From: Rhodobacter sp.
GTDB taxonomy: Bacteria > Pseudomonadota > Alphaproteobacteria > Rhodobacterales > Rhodobacteraceae
Reading direction: 5' to 3'
DNA: 64,000 bases
Assembly (NCBI GenBank): GCA_020637515.1
Contig: JACKKG010000001.1
Span: forward strand, 3,226,235-3,290,234
The notes beneath the pieces were generated by a model. It was given only the letters and a program-made list of their open reading frames with translations, was not told the origin of the DNA and did not search any database. Position 1 is the first letter of the stretch. Each line of letters opens with the position of its first letter. Position numbers and translations under genes: made by a program. Shown here in pieces: positions 61,963-64,000 of this stretch.

Positions 61963-63915
61963 CTATTGGGATATGACAGGCCAATCCTCGGGAACCAACG
62001 CGGGCGGTTTGGCCCACGGTTCTTCGACCAATGCATCCTGGAACCACGGATCGCGGAGGTTTGCGTGCTCAGTTACAATCAGCTGGAAGCCTGGAACGTC
62101 CTCTTGAGTGAATCTGAGTAGCAGCTCGAATAGCCGACGTACCGCAATAAGGTCGGCGTCCGCTTCGGTACTTTGAACCGATCCATCAGCCTGTTTGTAT
62201 ATCTGCTCCGACGGGAAGTAGACTTGGGTCGGCTGGTCGATAAAAAGGAAACGTGGGATCGGGCGGCTGTTTCTTGCTGCAAATAGATGTAGTGCCATCA
62301 ATGCCGAGAGGTGGTACGCCAGATGGTTCTCGCCCCCACCAGTACGGCTCATTGGGACCGGTCGTTCGGGGCGATCGAAAATGATCGTTAGCTGCGCCAA
62401 GTTTATCCGCGCCGGGAAGTCTCGGAACTCGGCCTCGAATTCTTGAATGTACCGCGTTACCTGCATGGAGATGTTGTTGAGGATCGAGGTTAGACGCTCG
62501 CTGCTATCGTCAGACCCGATCTGTTGCTCAAGTTGTTTGACCTTGTTGGTGAGGCGGCGATTTTCCGCTTCTAGATTGGCCAGATCCTCATTGGGGAGGA
62601 GTGTTTCCAAGAACAGACTGATGCGGCCAACTACTCGTGCGGCCGCATTGTTGCGGTTGCCCATCTCGGCGATGATTTCGCTGGCGGAGATGGCCGCCGA
62701 GAGCTCCGCTTCTTTGTCAACAATGTTGCCCGCGATTTCATCCACCTTGCCGGCCAGTTCAGTCAAGTAAGCTTCGAGCTTAGGGCGCTGACCAGTGGCG
62801 ATGCGCAACTCCCTCTCCAAGGATTCAAGCTCATTTAGAAGGACGACAGCGAGTGGGGAATCCAGTGCCAGATTTCTTTCACTAAACGGCCATTGCCACT
62901 CGCCAGTGTCGGGGTCTTTGGGTAGGGCTTTGATAGAAGCTAGGCGATCAACCTGTTCCGAGGCCTCGGATTCGTAGCCGCTTGACCGCTCAGCGAACTG
63001 TCGTGCCGCATCAATCCTGGCTTGGGTGTCTCGCCGATCTTGTCGCAAATCAGATAGCTGATCTTCAAGTTGCGATATCCGGCTACCATCGTCGTCTGGA
63101 ACCACTTCGGGCGTCCAATACAGTGCTGACTTTAGTGATTCGATGATCCCATCGGCACCCGGAGTCTCGACGTCATGGCCGAGAATTCCAACGGTCCTGG
63201 CTTCTGAATAGAGCCGGATGGCCTGATCTTGCGAGGTGTCTACGGCGTCTCGCGCCTGCTCCAGCTTCTTGTTGCTGATCCGCAGATCCCGCTGTGCTAT
63301 TCGCAACTTGGACTCAAGTTCGAAACGGTCATGGGACGAGACGCCGAGAAGGATCGGCAATGTATCACGTATCGTCTGCGGTAGGTGCTGCTCGTTCTGG
63401 CGATAAAAGAGTTGGTCTTTGTTGGCGACAAGTCCCTGCTTCTGGAATAGGTAGAAAAGCGTGTGTTTGACGTTAGCATCGTAGCTGTCGCGGCTGTGTT
63501 CAAGCGCGACTTCTGTACGGTTTTCTGGAATGCCGAGCAAACGCGACAGCAGTTCGACTATGCTGTCGTCGTCGGTGTTGACCATCAGCTCCCTGAAATC
63601 AGGGATTGGCAACTCGCTGCCTCTTCTGAGCATTGCCGTGCTGCAACTTGCGCCACCGCCGGGTGGGGTCGGCTTGGCGACGAGTACTTGCTCTTCCCCA
63701 AACTGAAAGATCACTGCAAACCAAGACACCTTGTCGCGAATAATGCCTTCTGGCACATTGAACGACGATCGCCCCATACAGTATTCGACAATCTCGGAAA
63801 GCGCGGACTTGCCCGTGGAAGACCGGCCGGTGATGACATTGAGCCCGTTCACCTTGAACCGGAGATCGCGACGCTGGCCATCATGGCTGTAGATGTGGAT
63901 CGATTTGATCTTCAT
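61963..63915 (-). CDS. DUF3732 SMC-like ATPase (ABC-3C type)
   Basis: A 650-residue ATPase with an SMC/Rad50-like layout. N-terminal IKSIHIYSHDGQRRDLRFKV and Walker A VITGRSSTGKSALSEIV (28-44), long coiled coils (about 220-320 and 380-500), then signature SRTGGGENHLAYHLSALMAL and Walker B PRFLFIDQPTQVYFP (near 560), where DQ stands in place of the usual DE, and an H-loop TEHANLRD. This is the DUF3732 family, named as the ATPase of ABC-3C three-component conflict systems. Its ATG overlaps the stop of the upstream partial gene (ATGA), so both are one operon. Confidence 0.88.
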   Translation of the reverse strand: MKIKSIHIYSHDGQRRDLRFKVNGLNVITGRSSTGKSALSEIVEYCMGRSSFNVPEGIIRDKVSWFAVIFQFGEEQVLVAKPTPPGGGASCSTAMLRRGSELPIPDFRELMVNTDDDSIVELLSRLLGIPENRTEVALEHSRDSYDANVKHTLFYLFQKQGLVANKDQLFYRQNEQHLPQTIRDTLPILLGVSSHDRFELESKLRIAQRDLRISNKKLEQARDAVDTSQDQAIRLYSEARTVGILGHDVETPGADGIIESLKSALYWTPEVVPDDDGSRISQLEDQLSDLRQDRRDTQARIDAARQFAERSSGYESEASEQVDRLASIKALPKDPDTGEWQWPFSERNLALDSPLAVVLLNELESLERELRIATGQRPKLEAYLTELAGKVDEIAGNIVDKEAELSAAISASEIIAEMGNRNNAAARVVGRISLFLETLLPNEDLANLEAENRRLTNKVKQLEQQIGSDDSSERLTSILNNISMQVTRYIQEFEAEFRDFPARINLAQLTIIFDRPERPVPMSRTGGGENHLAYHLSALMALHLFAARNSRPIPRFLFIDQPTQVYFPSEQIYKQADGSVQSTEADADLIAVRRLFELLLRFTQEDVPGFQLIVTEHANLRDPWFQDALVEEPWAKPPALVPEDWPVISQ

Positions 63916-64000
63916 GGGCGGATCCCAAATGTCGTGTAAACAGTCGCTCGGTCAGCAATGCGCGCGAATTCCCGGCCGACTATGCGCGCCACTTTCTGGC
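63912..64000 (-). CDS. partial gene, probable ABC-3C middle component (3' end only)
   Basis: The minus strand is open from the window edge and encodes 28 residues ending QKVARIVGREFARIADRATV then YTTFGIRP and a stop that overlaps the DUF3732 start codon. Position and coupling fit the small middle component that precedes DUF3732 ATPases in ABC-3C operons. The call rests on context and a short C terminus only. Confidence 0.55.
   Translation of the reverse strand, partial: QKVARIVGREFARIADRATVYTTFGIRP

Overview
The window looks like chromosome from a high-GC alphaproteobacterium of the Rhodobacteraceae. The signs are the dnaG-rpoD pair, the Rhodobacter-type ccmABCDG order, LigM-like and DUF1638 proteins, a Hint/RTX protein, and strong G/C bias at third codon positions. 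From about 1 to 50.5 kb it is ordinary core or flexible chromosome. It carries replication and transcription genes (dnaG 3' part, rpoD), a catabolic cluster read leftward (BKACE, biotin-dependent acyl-CoA carboxylase beta and alpha, GST, acyl-CoA dehydrogenase) with a divergent TetR regulator, and CoA ligases. Next come a secreted Hint/RTX protein, an O-demethylase with an unusual LysR regulator, dinB, two tRNA-Leu genes, dsbB, aspS and exopolysaccharide genes. An amino-acid-type ABC transporter operon with two glutamine-synthetase-like ligases, the haem export/cytochrome c maturation operon, a RAYT transposase with REP palindromes, lepA, an enolase-superfamily enzyme and a cold-shock gene complete this part.

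From about 50.6 to 53.8 kb the DNA is a mosaic of broken pieces. It holds a Cas3-like helicase fragment, two phage structural gene fragments cut by the left end of an IS5-family element, a DUF6880 gene fused into that element, and an apparently complete phage lysis cassette (M15 endolysin, inner-membrane spanin candidate, nested lipoprotein spanin candidate).

From about 54 kb to the end the window is defence-like. A single large SF1 helicase/phospholipase-D protein resembles type II Mokosh (MkoC). Next to it lies an orphan 3' half of a tRNA-fMet followed by the tRNA's own terminator, the mark left when an element integrates into a tRNA gene. The geometry puts that element to the right, from about 57.8 kb past the window end, and its DNA is visibly richer in A/T. 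It carries an Hrq1/YprA-like SF2 helicase, a convergent STAS-GHKL ATPase, and a DUF3732 SMC-like ATPase overlapping the 3' end of a probable ABC-3C middle component. The helicase/STAS-GHKL pair matches no named system I can recall and is the best candidate here for something undescribed.

Two families of short repeats run through the core part. One is the RAYT-associated REP palindrome (after rpoD and after the RAYT gene). The other is a double-hairpin element that begins at the stop codon of unrelated genes (aspS, a glutamine synthetase-like gene, and in a looser form the enolase gene) and probably acts as their terminator.
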